Positions 16,385 to 23,966 of a DNA stretch of 25,529 nucleotides are shown here, one piece after another. The notes under the pieces were generated by a model. It did not search any database. It was not told the DNA's origin and saw only the letters and a program-made list of their open reading frames with translations. The position numbers were made by a program, and so were the translations under genes. How positions within the stretch are numbered: the stretch's first letter is position 1; each line of letters begins with the position of its first letter. Source of the stretch: Akkermansiaceae bacterium UBA956 (GTDB lineage: Bacteria > Verrucomicrobiota > Verrucomicrobiia > Verrucomicrobiales > Akkermansiaceae); NCBI GenBank assembly GCA_002293145.1, contig DBCO01000008.1, forward strand, positions 22,979 through 48,507. Reading direction: 5' to 3'.

Positions 16385-17398
16385 ATGCCCAAATTCAAAC
16401 TGGAATATATCTGGCTGGACGGTTACACACCCGTTCCAAATCTGCGTAGTAAAACACAAATCAAGTCGTTCGACGAGTTCCCGACCTTGGAGCAACTCCC
16501 AAACTGGGGATTTGACGGTAGTTCCACCCAACAAGCTGAAGGCCGCAGCTCTGATTGCGTTCTCAAGCCCGTCGCCATTTATCCTGATTCCTCACGTCTC
16601 AATGGCGCGTTGGTGATGTGCGAGGTTATGATGCCCGATGGTGTAACTCCTCACCCGACCAACACCCGTGCCACCATCCTCGACGATTCAGGCACCTGGT
16701 TTGGCTTCGAGCAAGAGTATTTTCTCTATCAAAATGGTCGTCCCCTCGGTTTTCCGAAAGACGGCTATCCCGCTCCACAAGGCCCTTACTATTGCGGCGT
16801 AGGCTTCGGCAACGTCGGCGACATCGCACGTCAAATCGTTGAAGAACATCTCGACCTATGCTTGGAAGCAGGCATCAACCACGAAGGTATCAATGCCGAG
16901 GTGGCCAAAGGTCAGTGGGAATTCCAAATCTTCGGCAAAGGCTCCAAGCGCGCGGCTGATGAGATCTGGGTGGCTCGCTACATCCTCAATCGCGTTTGCG
17001 AAACTTACGGAGTAGACGTCGAATACCATTGCAAACCACTCGGCGCTACCGACTGGAACGGTTCTGGCATGCACTGCAACTTCTCCACCGAATACATGCG
17101 TGAAACAGGTGGCAAAGAGTATTTCGAAAAACTCATGGCAGGCTTCGAGAAAAACGTCAACGAGCACATCGCTGTCTACGGACCAGACAACCACATGCGC
17201 CTCACCGGTTTGCATGAGACCCAGTCCATCGACAAGTTCTCCTACGGTGTCGCCGATCGCGGTGCGTCCGTTCGCGTGCCACACAGCTTCGTCAACAACG
17301 GCTACAAAGGTTACCTCGAAGACCGTCGTCCGAACAGCCAAGGCGATCCATACGCCATCGCCGGACGCGTTCTCAAGACGATCTCCGAAGTGGGCTAA
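16385..17398 (+). CDS. Glutamine synthetase, eukaryote-type (GSII)
   Basis: A 337-residue enzyme that makes glutamine from glutamate, ammonia and ATP in the cytoplasm. It is a GSII (eukaryotic-type) enzyme rather than the ~470-residue bacterial GSI. Evidence: short length, N-terminal KLEYIWLDGY, the GFDGSSTQQAEGRSSDC loop, WFGFEQEYFLY (metal-binding Glu), AEVAKGQWEFQI, GATDWNGSGMHCNFST, the HMRLTGLHETQSIDKFSYGV stretch (~residues 265-285) and DRGASVRVPHS before YLEDRRPNSQGDPY. It lacks the adenylylation loop of GSI, so control must be transcriptional or by other means, which fits the sigma-54 promoter upstream. The ATG has no Shine-Dalgarno site. A strong terminator follows 23 bp after the stop, so it is a single-gene unit. 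Confidence 0.95.
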   Translation: MPKFKLEYIWLDGYTPVPNLRSKTQIKSFDEFPTLEQLPNWGFDGSSTQQAEGRSSDCVLKPVAIYPDSSRLNGALVMCEVMMPDGVTPHPTNTRATILDDSGTWFGFEQEYFLYQNGRPLGFPKDGYPAPQGPYYCGVGFGNVGDIARQIVEEHLDLCLEAGINHEGINAEVAKGQWEFQIFGKGSKRAADEIWVARYILNRVCETYGVDVEYHCKPLGATDWNGSGMHCNFSTEYMRETGGKEYFEKLMAGFEKNVNEHIAVYGPDNHMRLTGLHETQSIDKFSYGVADRGASVRVPHSFVNNGYKGYLEDRRPNSQGDPYAIAGRVLKTISEVG

Positions 17399-17421
17399 TC
17401 CCACAACTAGTCCTACTTTAC

Positions 17422-17455
17422 AAAACGGTCACCCCTCGCAGGGTGGCCGTTTTTT
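17422..17455 (+). terminator. Rho-independent terminator after glutamine synthetase
   Basis: The arms AAAACGGTCACCC and GGGTGGCCGTTTT pair along their length with one T-G wobble, around a CTCGCA loop, and the right arm runs into TTTTTT. It starts 23 bp after the glutamine synthetase stop. Confidence 0.88.
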
Positions 17456-17738
17456 GTGGTAGTGGATTCCACTTTGCAGACCAATCGCGCACCCGCATTA
17501 CGCTGATGATGCGGTCAGGGGGAGTGAGAGTGGTATAGGTTTAGCCCGTGGCTCATTCTTCAGAGGTTTCCATTACGATGGCCGTGACGAGCTCGGTCAG
17601 TAACGATTTACAGCTCTCGCCAATGAGTCATCGCGCGCAGTTGTGAAGTAGCACCAAATGTAAGATATACCCTCCGAGGTGCTAAAGTCCGAGGGCCTGC
17701 CGCAGCGTCGATTGCATAGATTTTTGTACGAGAAAAAA
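17456..17738. other. Intergenic gap between two terminators
   Basis: No protein gene or recognisable RNA is seen in these ~280 bp. Two weak structures stand out: GTGGA-TT-CCAC just after the first terminator, and a CCCTC/GAGGG hairpin at 17670-17695. Transcripts from both sides are predicted to end here, so any function would have to be independent. Confidence 0.4.
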
Positions 17739-17766
17739 ACACCGTGCCATGGTGGCGGCACGGTGT
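17739..17766 (-). terminator. Rho-independent terminator after rpmF
   Basis: On the minus strand ACACCGTGCC and GGCACGGTGT form a perfect 10 bp stem around an 8 nt loop, followed by TTTTTTT (the A-run at 17733-17739 on the plus strand). It lies 28 bp after the rpmF stop and would end the whole minus-strand ABC transporter-yceD-rpmF run. Confidence 0.9.
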
Positions 17767-17794
17767 GGTTGATCTATCGAAAGATCGGATGAAA

Positions 17795-17977
17795 TTACAG
17801 AGCGTCTACAATCAAAACCTTACGGTCTTTGTAGTAGCCACATGATGGACAAGCGATGTGGGATGGAATTTTCGTTCCACATTCTGGGCAGGATTTCAAC
17901 AGAGGTGCACGCCAGCGATTGGCGCCACGACGCATTTTTTGGCGGCTCTTGGATTGACGGCGTTTAGGTACGGCCAT
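17795..17977 (-). CDS. rpmF: Large ribosomal subunit protein bL32
   Basis: A 60-residue basic protein. The N-terminus MAVPKRRQSKSRQKMRR is the standard bL32 opening, and a zinc ribbon follows with Cys30/Cys33 (CPEC) and Cys43/Cys46 (CPSC). All four zinc ligands are kept, so this is the zinc-binding (C+) form. It follows the DUF177 gene by 12 bp, the conserved yceD-rpmF pair of bacteria, and is closed by a strong terminator. plsX and fab genes, which often come next in this operon, are not present downstream. Confidence 0.97.
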   Translation of the reverse strand: MAVPKRRQSKSRQKMRRGANRWRAPLLKSCPECGTKIPSHIACPSCGYYKDRKVLIVDAL

Positions 17978-17989
17978 AGTAGTGTGTAG

Positions 17990-18490
17990 TTAGTGGTTGT
18001 CTTTAAGGTCTGAGAGGGCATCGAGAGCCGACCAGCGGTTATCCGCCGGAGGCGGGGGCGGGGAACTTAGATCAGTATCTGTAGTTTTGTCGAGAACTAA
18101 ATACGGAGAATTTAATTTACACTCCATCGGCACGTCGCCCTCGTCACAGCGAGGATCGGCGGGGATCTCAAGGACGATTTCCTCGCGTAGGGCGTCTGCA
18201 ATGTCGATGGGGGCTTCGGTTTCGAGCTCAAGGGAGATTGCCAAGTTTTCCATGCGCACGGTATGGACAAAGCGTTGGAGCGTCACCACGCAGGTGAACT
18301 CGAAGCTTGCCTGAATGTCACCGCGCAGAAGGAGTTCGGAGCCGAAGCGTTGGACCTCCAGTTCATAGTGCAGCGGGCTGACTGGCTTGGCATCGTCATG
18401 CGGCGGAAAGGCAAAGATCTCTGCGGGAAGATCGCCTTGCAACGAGACTCCGTCTTCGGGCAGTGTGGAGAGGTCAACAATAAGCGGCAT
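17990..18490 (-). CDS. YceD/DUF177 family protein
   Basis: A 166-residue acidic protein of the DUF177 (YceD) family, which is nearly always encoded directly before rpmF and has been linked in other organisms to rRNA and large-subunit maturation. Family features are the N-terminal VDLSTLPEDG, a central SFEFTCVVTLQRFVHTV stretch corresponding to the usual C-x-R-C-L region (only one Cys is kept here), and the C-terminal acidic segment with DPRCDEGDVPMEC. A proline run (SSPPPPPADNRW) lies near the end. It begins 21 bp after the sugar-binding lipoprotein gene, so the ribosomal pair appears to be attached to the ABC operon. Confidence 0.87.
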   Translation of the reverse strand: MPLIVDLSTLPEDGVSLQGDLPAEIFAFPPHDDAKPVSPLHYELEVQRFGSELLLRGDIQASFEFTCVVTLQRFVHTVRMENLAISLELETEAPIDIADALREEIVLEIPADPRCDEGDVPMECKLNSPYLVLDKTTDTDLSSPPPPPADNRWSALDALSDLKDNH

Positions 18491-18511
18491 GATGAGAATC
18501 GCGGAAAAATG

Positions 18512-19492
18512 TTAGGGGACTTGTGTTTTGATGAGGGCTTGGATCGTCGGATCGGCAATGTTTTCGGGGGTGACCAATGTGGCACCGGTATCGATCAGTG
18601 GAGTGACGGCTTCGCCTTTGAGCTTGGCGTATGCAGTTTTCACTCCTAGATAGCCCATGTTAACTGGGTCTTGGAGAACAGTGCCGTGCATTTCTCCTTT
18701 TTTCAGGGCATCGAGGAAGGATGCATCGCAATCAAAGCCGACGAATTTGACTTTGCCAGCGAGGGATTTCCCTTGGAGCGCTTGCAGCATACCGTAAGTC
18801 GTAGTTTGGTTCGGGCAATAGATGCCTTGCACGCTGAGGGCTTCATCAACCGTAAGGCTCTGTAGCAAGCTGGTGGCGGCATCCTGCGCTTGGCTGGCGG
18901 TGGCCCCGCCGTATTGGTTTACGCTCACGATCTGAATGCCGGGCGTTTTTTCGATTTCTTCGAGAAATCCTTCTTCGCGCTCCATCGTCGAGGCGCTACC
19001 TTGCATGTAGCGGAGCATCGTGACTCTGCCCTGTCCACTGAGGATTTCGACAAGTCGACGAGCGGCAATGCGACCACCCTCACGGTTGTCAGTGGCCACA
19101 AAGCTGGTGATGAATGAGGCGCTGTCGTTGAGGCCGGAATCGATGATGACGACTGGTTTGCCCTTTTCGGCAGTTTGTTTGGCTACATCGCGCAGTGCCG
19201 TGGCATCGAGAGGCGCGAGCACGATGGCATCATGAAGGGCGGATTGGTTGGTGACGAGGTCGATTTGTTGGGAACGGTCGTCTTCCTTTTGTGGTCCGAT
19301 GAATGTGACTTCGATCTTGAGTTCGTCAGCAGCTTTTTTGGCCCCTGCTTCAACGGATTTCCAGTAAATGTGAGTGGTGCCCTTAGGGATTACTGCAATG
19401 CGTGTGGATGCGCTGCCTTCTTTGGGTTTGCAGGAGAAAAGTGCCGAAGAAGCGGCAATGGATGTTATGACGAGGAAGTGGCGGATTTTCAT
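18512..19492 (-). CDS. Sugar ABC transporter substrate-binding lipoprotein (RbsB-like)
   Basis: A 326-residue periplasmic-binding protein of the ribose/galactose type (peripla_BP_4). A lipoprotein signal precedes Cys21 (ASSALFSC), so it is anchored by lipid. The domain begins RIAVIPKGTTHIYWKSVEAG, with QSALHDAIVLAPLDATAL, KPVVIIDSGLN and FVATDNREGGRIAARRL as typical strands of the first lobe, and VKFVGFDCDASFLDALKKGE in the second. It delivers a sugar or related solute to the permease and ATPase encoded upstream on the same strand. It is separated from the lactonase gene by 125 bp that carry a promoter-like sequence, so it may be expressed separately at higher level. The substrate cannot be read from the sequence. 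Confidence 0.92.
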   Translation of the reverse strand: MKIRHFLVITSIAASSALFSCKPKEGSASTRIAVIPKGTTHIYWKSVEAGAKKAADELKIEVTFIGPQKEDDRSQQIDLVTNQSALHDAIVLAPLDATALRDVAKQTAEKGKPVVIIDSGLNDSASFITSFVATDNREGGRIAARRLVEILSGQGRVTMLRYMQGSASTMEREEGFLEEIEKTPGIQIVSVNQYGGATASQAQDAATSLLQSLTVDEALSVQGIYCPNQTTTYGMLQALQGKSLAGKVKFVGFDCDASFLDALKKGEMHGTVLQDPVNMGYLGVKTAYAKLKGEAVTPLIDTGATLVTPENIADPTIQALIKTQVP

Positions 19493-19509
19493 ATGTTGTG
19501 CTGAGGGGC

Positions 19510-19538
19510 ATTCTAGTTGAGATGCACGGTCATGAAAA
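19510..19538 (-). promoter_or_regulatory. Likely internal promoter for the binding-protein gene
   Basis: On the minus strand TAGAAT (19510-19515, five of six matches to TATAAT) follows TTTTCA (19533-19538, four of six) with exactly 17 bp between. Transcription would begin about 10 nt before the binding-protein ATG at 19492. It would allow extra binding protein relative to the membrane parts, a common need of ABC importers. Confidence 0.42.
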
Positions 19539-19617
19539 GGAGAAAATCGAGCCAGCTGGGCTGTTTTTTATTCTTCAACCATAGGTGGCTCATCGAGTTC
19601 ATCAAATGGCCATTTGC

Positions 19618-20466
19618 CTACCCGCCGAATGCATGGCCGGCTTGGCCTTTGATACCGAGGCCGGTGATCACGAAAAGTCTGCCCGCGTGTTCTTCCTCGA
19701 CGGATTTGTGAATGCCGGTGGTCACATAGAGATCACTGAGATCCTTTCCACCAAAGGCACAGGAGGTGGTTTCGAGGCTGGGCAGGGGAATGCGCATGAT
19801 TTCTTTGCCACTTACCGGATCGAACTGACAGACGCAGGCACCATGGCAAAACGCGACCCACAGTTGGTCATGCTCATCGATCGTCATGCCATCTGGTGAG
19901 GAGTCGAGATGAGCGGTGGAAACTACCGAGCGCTCGTTGTGAAAGGTGCCCTCTTTGTAGTCGAACGCCAAAATTTCTCGGCGCGGTGTATCGATGTAAT
20001 AGACCGTTTTGCCATCGTGACTCCAGCAGATGCCGTTCGAGTTCGTCACCGGACCGTAGGCTTTGGTGACGCTGAGATCGGGCGCGAGCCGATAGAGATC
20101 AGCATCGCCCGTTTTCTTGACCAAGCTGATGGTTCCGGCGAAAAAGTATCCGTCTGGTGAGCACTTACCATCGTTGAAGCGATTGTTCGTTTTTTCTGGT
20201 TCGGGATCGGCGAGGGCAGTGACTTCTCCCGTAGTTTCATCCAGGAAAAAAAATCCATGTTCGCCAGAGCATACCAAGCCACCTTGCGCCCGCGGCACTA
20301 CGGTGCCCACGCGCTGTCCCACATTCCAAATTGTTTCCTCACCTGTGCTCGGTGTGAAGCGGATCACTTGGTGTTTTTCAATGTCGACGTAATACAGCGC
20401 GCCGTTCCACCAAATAGGGCCTTCGCCCCATTGTGCCCGATAATTTCCGATAGCTGTAATGGTCAT
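19618..20466 (-). CDS. SMP-30/gluconolactonase/LRE family protein
   Basis: A 282-residue six-bladed beta-propeller enzyme that hydrolyses sugar lactones with a divalent metal. Metal and substrate residues are in place: Glu15 in QWGEGPIWW, Asn98-Asp99 in NNRFNDGK, Asn144 in TNSNGICWS and Asp192 in SSPDGMTID. The frame runs upstream to 20604 inside the permease gene, but the ATG at 20466 (MTITAIGNYRAQWGEGP) gives the family N-terminus and starts 35 bp after the permease stop. Its place between permease and binding-protein genes suggests it acts on the lactone formed by oxidation of the imported sugar; which sugar is unknown. No signal peptide, so cytoplasmic. Confidence 0.91.
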   Translation of the reverse strand: MTITAIGNYRAQWGEGPIWWNGALYYVDIEKHQVIRFTPSTGEETIWNVGQRVGTVVPRAQGGLVCSGEHGFFFLDETTGEVTALADPEPEKTNNRFNDGKCSPDGYFFAGTISLVKKTGDADLYRLAPDLSVTKAYGPVTNSNGICWSHDGKTVYYIDTPRREILAFDYKEGTFHNERSVVSTAHLDSSPDGMTIDEHDQLWVAFCHGACVCQFDPVSGKEIMRIPLPSLETTSCAFGGKDLSDLYVTTGIHKSVEEEHAGRLFVITGLGIKGQAGHAFGG

Positions 20467-20501
20467 GGTATTGTGAAAAAAATTGAATTCGCCGAGCTTG
20501 C

Positions 20502-21443
20502 TCACGCTCTCTTGTGGCGCAGGCGATCGATGATGACTGCGAGCACAATGATCGCGCCGGTGATCACCTCTGTCCATGGGGTAGGGATGCCATTCATTAC
20601 GCAACCATTGCGGATGGTTGTCATCAGCAGAGCTCCTACCAATGCACCCAGCACCGAGCCTTCTCCGCCTGAGAGACTCGCCCCGCCGATGACTACTGCG
20701 GCGATGATATCCAGCTCCATCCCCATCGCTGTCGTGGGATCGCCTTGCGAGGATTTTGCCATGTTCATGAGCGCGGCTAGGCCCGCCATCGCCCCGCCGA
20801 TGCTGTAAACGAAAATTTTAATCCTCGCCACCGGCAGCCCGCACAGAGTTGCCGTGAGTTCATTGGAGCCGACCGCATAAATGTGCCGACCAAAGCGTGT
20901 GTAGCGCAGGATCAATGTGAAAAAAATCACCAAGCCGAGCATCAACCACACACCGTGAGGCAGGCCGCTGCCGCCCATCCATGCTTTCCATGTGGTGACC
21001 TCAGGCGGGAGATTGATCGGTGTGCCATTGGTAAATACTTTTGCGCTCCCACGGAAAATTTGCATCGTCCCTAACGTAACGATGAAGGGCATCAGCTTCA
21101 TCCACACTGTCACTGAGCCATTGCAAAAGCCACAAAATGCCCCAAATGCGATCGTTCCGCAAAATACCAGCACCGGATCGACGTGCCGCGCCACCAGCCA
21201 CGCCGCGATCACGCCACAGAGCGCCAAGATCGAGGCGACGGAAAGATCGATCCCGCCCGCTATGATGATCAAGGTCATGCCAATCGCCGCCGTTGCCACA
21301 ATCACCGTTTGCGTGAGAATGTTCAGCGCCACATCGGCGGTGAAAAAACGCGGGTTGAGGGCGCCGAAGATTGCATACACGACGATCAACGCCAGGAACG
21401 GACCGAAGAGACTAATGATGGACTTAACTTTTGTGGGATTCAT
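20502..21443 (-). CDS. Sugar ABC transporter permease (RbsC-like)
   Basis: A 313-residue inner-membrane protein with about eight to ten hydrophobic helices. Family signatures are IIIAGGIDLSVASILALCGV (the GGIDLSVG region), FIVTLGTMQIFRGSA, RFGRHIYAVGSNELTATLCG, the cytoplasmic loop contacting the ATPase, and IIAAVVIGGASLSGGEGSVL. It forms the channel of the importer. Its ATG overlaps the stop of the ATPase gene as ATGA, which indicates translational coupling. The order ATPase-permease on one transcript is usual for this class (ribose, xylose, galactose and similar importers). Confidence 0.94.
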   Translation of the reverse strand: MNPTKVKSIISLFGPFLALIVVYAIFGALNPRFFTADVALNILTQTVIVATAAIGMTLIIIAGGIDLSVASILALCGVIAAWLVARHVDPVLVFCGTIAFGAFCGFCNGSVTVWMKLMPFIVTLGTMQIFRGSAKVFTNGTPINLPPEVTTWKAWMGGSGLPHGVWLMLGLVIFFTLILRYTRFGRHIYAVGSNELTATLCGLPVARIKIFVYSIGGAMAGLAALMNMAKSSQGDPTTAMGMELDIIAAVVIGGASLSGGEGSVLGALVGALLMTTIRNGCVMNGIPTPWTEVITGAIIVLAVIIDRLRHKRA

Positions 21444-23008
21444 AGGGAAGAAAAATGAGTGAGAGTATCTGATTTGCCCGTGGCGACGCGCATCACGTCC
21501 TCCGCAGTGATTTCATGAACTGGCATGGCTTCTGTGAGCACGCCGCGCGACATCACGGCGATGCGATCGCAGATGCCAAAAAGTTCTGGCAGATAGCTGG
21601 AGATCACGATCACAGAGCGCGGACGCACAGGGTCTGCCACGATTTCATCAATCGCTTCATACAGCCGCGCCTTTGCCGCAATGTCGATGCCGCGCGTCGG
21701 CTCATCCAGCAATAACACATCCACATCATGCTCCAGCAATCGTGCCAAAGCGGCCTTTTGTTGATTGCCTCCAGATAAAGCGCCGATGCGTTGCTGAGGG
21801 CCTTGGCATTTGATGCCGAGCTTTTCGATCCAACGGGCACTGCGCGATTTCATCTCCGCAGGCGAGACATAGCCCAAACGTCCCAAACGATCTAACGAGG
21901 AAAGCGTGATGTTATCGGCAATCGATAAACCCAAGGCGAGGCCTTCTTCCTTGCGATTCTCGCTAAGCATGCCGATACCCTGCTTCCAACGCGCTGCAGG
22001 GGAGTTGTTACTACTGATTACGTTAGAAATTTTCACCTCACCCGCTGCCACCGCGTCGAGCCCGAAGAGTGTGCGCAAAAATTCCGTGCGCCCCGAGCCG
22101 ACAAGGCCTGCAATCCCAATCACTTCGCCACGGTGAAGCGTTAGCGATGCATTTTGAGGTTTGGATTTTCCAGCGAGTTGATTGATTTCTAAAATCGGCT
22201 CACCTCGCATCCGCTCACTGCGCGGATACAGATCATTCACATCCCGTCCCACCATCAAAGATACGATTTCCTCTGGACTCGTGCTTGCCACATCCCGTGT
22301 CGCTATCGCCGAACCATCACGCAAAATCGTCAATCGCGATGCCAGACGTTTCACCTCCTCCAAAAAATGCGAGATATAAACAATTGAAATTCCCTGTGCC
22401 TTCAGCCGATCAATCAACAAAAACAAACGCTCAATGTCCTTTTGCGCCAGCGACGAAGTCGGCTCATCAAACACTAACAACTTACAACCCATCGCGAGCG
22501 AGCGACCAATCTCGATCAACTGCTGCGCCGATACCGATAAGGTGCCAGCCAAACGATTCGGCTGGAGATCTGGATGATCAAAGTGCGCGAGCGCCTCCAT
22601 TGCACGATTACGCATCTCTCTGCGATTCACAAAAGGCCCCAACATCGGCTCCATTCCTAGCACAATGTTTTCCTCCACCGTCAGATGCGGTGCAATCGAT
22701 AACTCCTGATAAATCATCCCCACACCTTGAGCCCGCGCATGCAATGGATTGCGCGGTTGATAGGGGACACCATCCAAAAACATCACTCCCGCATCCGCAC
22801 TGTGCGCCCCCGAGAGCACCTTCATCAACGTGCTTTTACCAGCTCCATTTTCGCCCACCAAAGCATGCACCTCACCCGGCAATACCTCCAAATCCACATG
22901 CCCAAGCGCGATCGTCGGGCCAAACGTCTTGCGGATGCCTTGCATCGACAAACGGGTAGTTGTGGGCATTTTCTCTTGGGTCATAGTTCGCAGAGCAGTC
23001 AAGAGCAT
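21440..23008 (-). CDS. Sugar ABC transporter ATP-binding protein, two ATPase domains (RbsA-like)
   Basis: A tandem ATPase of the RbsA/MglA/XylG class that powers the importer. Domain 1 has Walker A GENGAGKST (about residues 52-60), a variant signature LSVSAQQ and Walker B LLVFDEPTSS; domain 2 has a degenerate Walker A GLVGSGRTE, signature LSGGNQQK and Walker B VLLLDEPTRG. This asymmetry is normal for the class. The frame is open to 23089, but the ATG at 23008 (MLLTALRTMTQEK) is preceded by AGGTGG six bases upstream, one of the few good ribosome binding sites in the window; ATGs at 22984 and 22969 are alternatives. It gives 522 residues, slightly above the usual ~500. It overlaps the permease gene by four bases. 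Confidence 0.93.
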   Translation of the reverse strand: MLLTALRTMTQEKMPTTTRLSMQGIRKTFGPTIALGHVDLEVLPGEVHALVGENGAGKSTLMKVLSGAHSADAGVMFLDGVPYQPRNPLHARAQGVGMIYQELSIAPHLTVEENIVLGMEPMLGPFVNRREMRNRAMEALAHFDHPDLQPNRLAGTLSVSAQQLIEIGRSLAMGCKLLVFDEPTSSLAQKDIERLFLLIDRLKAQGISIVYISHFLEEVKRLASRLTILRDGSAIATRDVASTSPEEIVSLMVGRDVNDLYPRSERMRGEPILEINQLAGKSKPQNASLTLHRGEVIGIAGLVGSGRTEFLRTLFGLDAVAAGEVKISNVISSNNSPAARWKQGIGMLSENRKEEGLALGLSIADNITLSSLDRLGRLGYVSPAEMKSRSARWIEKLGIKCQGPQQRIGALSGGNQQKAALARLLEHDVDVLLLDEPTRGIDIAAKARLYEAIDEIVADPVRPRSVIVISSYLPELFGICDRIAVMSRGVLTEAMPVHEITAEDVMRVATGKSDTLTHFSSL

Positions 23009-23590
23009 CCGCTTCCACCTGTAAAGGGCAAACCCCATGCGATCAGGCAAAATGAGCCCGCCTAGGCCGCCGCTGCGCTCCCAAATCAAAAATCAAACGT
23101 CGATATAAAACATTTCCCTCTCGTCAATTATTCTCTCCTCGTGCTCATCGATAAAATCCTGCATGTTTCGCGGCAAAAATTTTCTTCCTTTTTTTTCACA
23201 AACTGCTAGATTTGAAACATCGGCCATTTCTATTCTCACATCAATGATTCCGCCCCCAATTCCCCGAAACACCAGTACAGGTTTTGTTGAAAAAATCGAC
23301 AAGCGACCAAGGGCGGCAGCGCGGACTTCTGAGCCAGAGCCCTGAGTCGAAAGACGAAGGTCTTAAAGTCGAAAGTCAGGATGACGTGCCTCGTATTTGG
23401 TAAATCGTTATGAGAAAGCAGCACAACCCCAACTCCGTTCCCCTTGTTACCTTCTGTAAAAAAAATCCACCATCCTCCAACCTTCGCGCCCATCGAGCCT
23501 TAGTGGTTCCTCCATTGCCTTCCTTCCCCTTCAAACCTTTGCGTCTTAGCGCCGTAGCGAACTTAGCGTTTAATCTAACACTGCTCACCC
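23009..23590. other. Intergenic repeat-rich stretch without a firm gene
   Basis: Nearly 600 bp between the ABC ATPase start and the integrase remnant. It is a patchwork of short direct repeats: AAATCAAAAATCAA near 23085-23098, a GTCGAAAG-type run at 23345-23377 (GTCGAAAGACGAAGG, then AAAGTCGAAAGTC), and, at 23480-23580, a degenerate 10-12 base periodic motif which on the minus strand reads ACGCTAAG, CGCTAAG, ACGCAAAGG, ACCACTAAGG and GCGCGAAGG. One minus-strand frame, 23093-23302 (TTG start, 69 codons, acidic C-terminus FIDEHEERIIDEREMFYIDV), looks somewhat protein-like but matches nothing I know and has no ribosome binding site. Confidence 0.45.
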
Positions 23591-23738
23591 CTACGCCACC
23601 AAATCCAAAGGACTCACCACTCCCATTCCATGCGCACCCATCGACACATGCAAGTATATCTCCGTCGTCGTGATATCTTCATGGCCTAGCAAATCCTGAA
23701 TCCGCCGCAAGTCTGTGCCATTCTCTAACAAATGCGTC

Positions 23739-23765
23739 GCCACGTAAAACCTTCGGTCACGTGGC
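23739..23765 (+). repeat. Palindromic element copy A (with copy B forms an inverted doublet)
   Basis: Outer arms GCCACGT/ACGTGGC, an AAA bulge opposed by a single C, inner stem ACC/GGT and loop TTC. It shares this exact plan with copies B, C and D. It interrupts the integrase gene where the LRHSF box should be. Copy B lies 14 bases away in opposite orientation. Confidence 0.75.
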
Positions 23766-23779
23766 TTTGCTCCCTTCAA

Positions 23780-23807
23780 TCGCGTGAGGCGCAAGCCTTT
23801 TACGCGA
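23780..23807 (-). repeat. Palindromic element copy B
   Basis: On the minus strand: outer arms TCGCGT/ACGCGA, AAA bulge opposed by C, inner stem AGGC/GCCT, loop TTGC. Same plan as copy A but with different stem bases, so pairing is kept by compensatory change. It carries an in-frame TAA that truncates the integrase middle piece. Confidence 0.75.
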
Positions 23808-23916
23808 CCCGCGCCGCCCTTTTGATCGACTCGTTATATACCTTGTCGTGCATGTGATGTCTCCGCTCTTCCCCGCTTTCCGGGTCTTTGGAAATTTGCT
23901 TAGCTGGAAATAACCA

Positions 23917-23941
23917 CCACGTAAAAGCTTCGCTCACGTGG
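23917..23941 (+). repeat. Palindromic element copy C, downstream border of the GIY-YIG gene
   Basis: Outer arms CCACGT/ACGTGG, AAA bulge opposed by C, inner stem AGC/GCT, loop TTC. It differs from copy A at the inner stem in a compensated way (AGC/GCT against ACC/GGT). It abuts the integrase middle piece directly on one side and lies 25 bp from the GIY-YIG stop codon on the other. Confidence 0.77.
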
Positions 23942-23966
23942 CTTCGAAATGTTTCGCTTACGCACC

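Larger units (their letters stand above)
23591..23916 (-). pseudogene. Integron-type tyrosine recombinase, broken middle and C-terminal pieces
   Basis: Two pieces of one integrase read in order on the minus strand. The first (23808-23916) encodes WLFPAKQISKDPESGEERR, then HHMHDKVYNESIKRAARVA: the conserved FPA...DPRSG..RRHH segment of integron-type integrases. The second (23591-23738) encodes ATHLLENGTDLRRIQDLLGH and then EDITTTEIYLHV, ending SPLDLVA: box II with the His of LLGH and the nucleophile Tyr of IYLHV. Between them the expected LRHSF box with its catalytic Arg and His is replaced by two palindromic elements (23739-23765 and 23780-23807), and a TAA stops the first piece inside one of them. 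The short bridge ATTGAAGGGAGCAAAGCC could itself be integrase (I-E-G-S-K-A). The enzyme cannot be active. Confidence 0.8.

Noticed and set aside
19549..19572. An AGCC...GGCT hairpin followed by T's as a terminator
   Set aside because: The T-run is on the plus strand, where no gene ends; on the minus strand, where genes run, the stem is not followed by T's.
20467..20604. A longer start for the SMP-30 protein, inside the permease gene
   Set aside because: The extra residues are low-complexity His/Arg-rich antiframe sequence, and the family N-terminus begins at 20466.
23093..23302. A 69-codon minus-strand frame with an acidic end
   Set aside because: TTG start, no ribosome binding site, no family I know, and it lies in repeat-rich intergenic DNA; kept only as a note in the gap entry.
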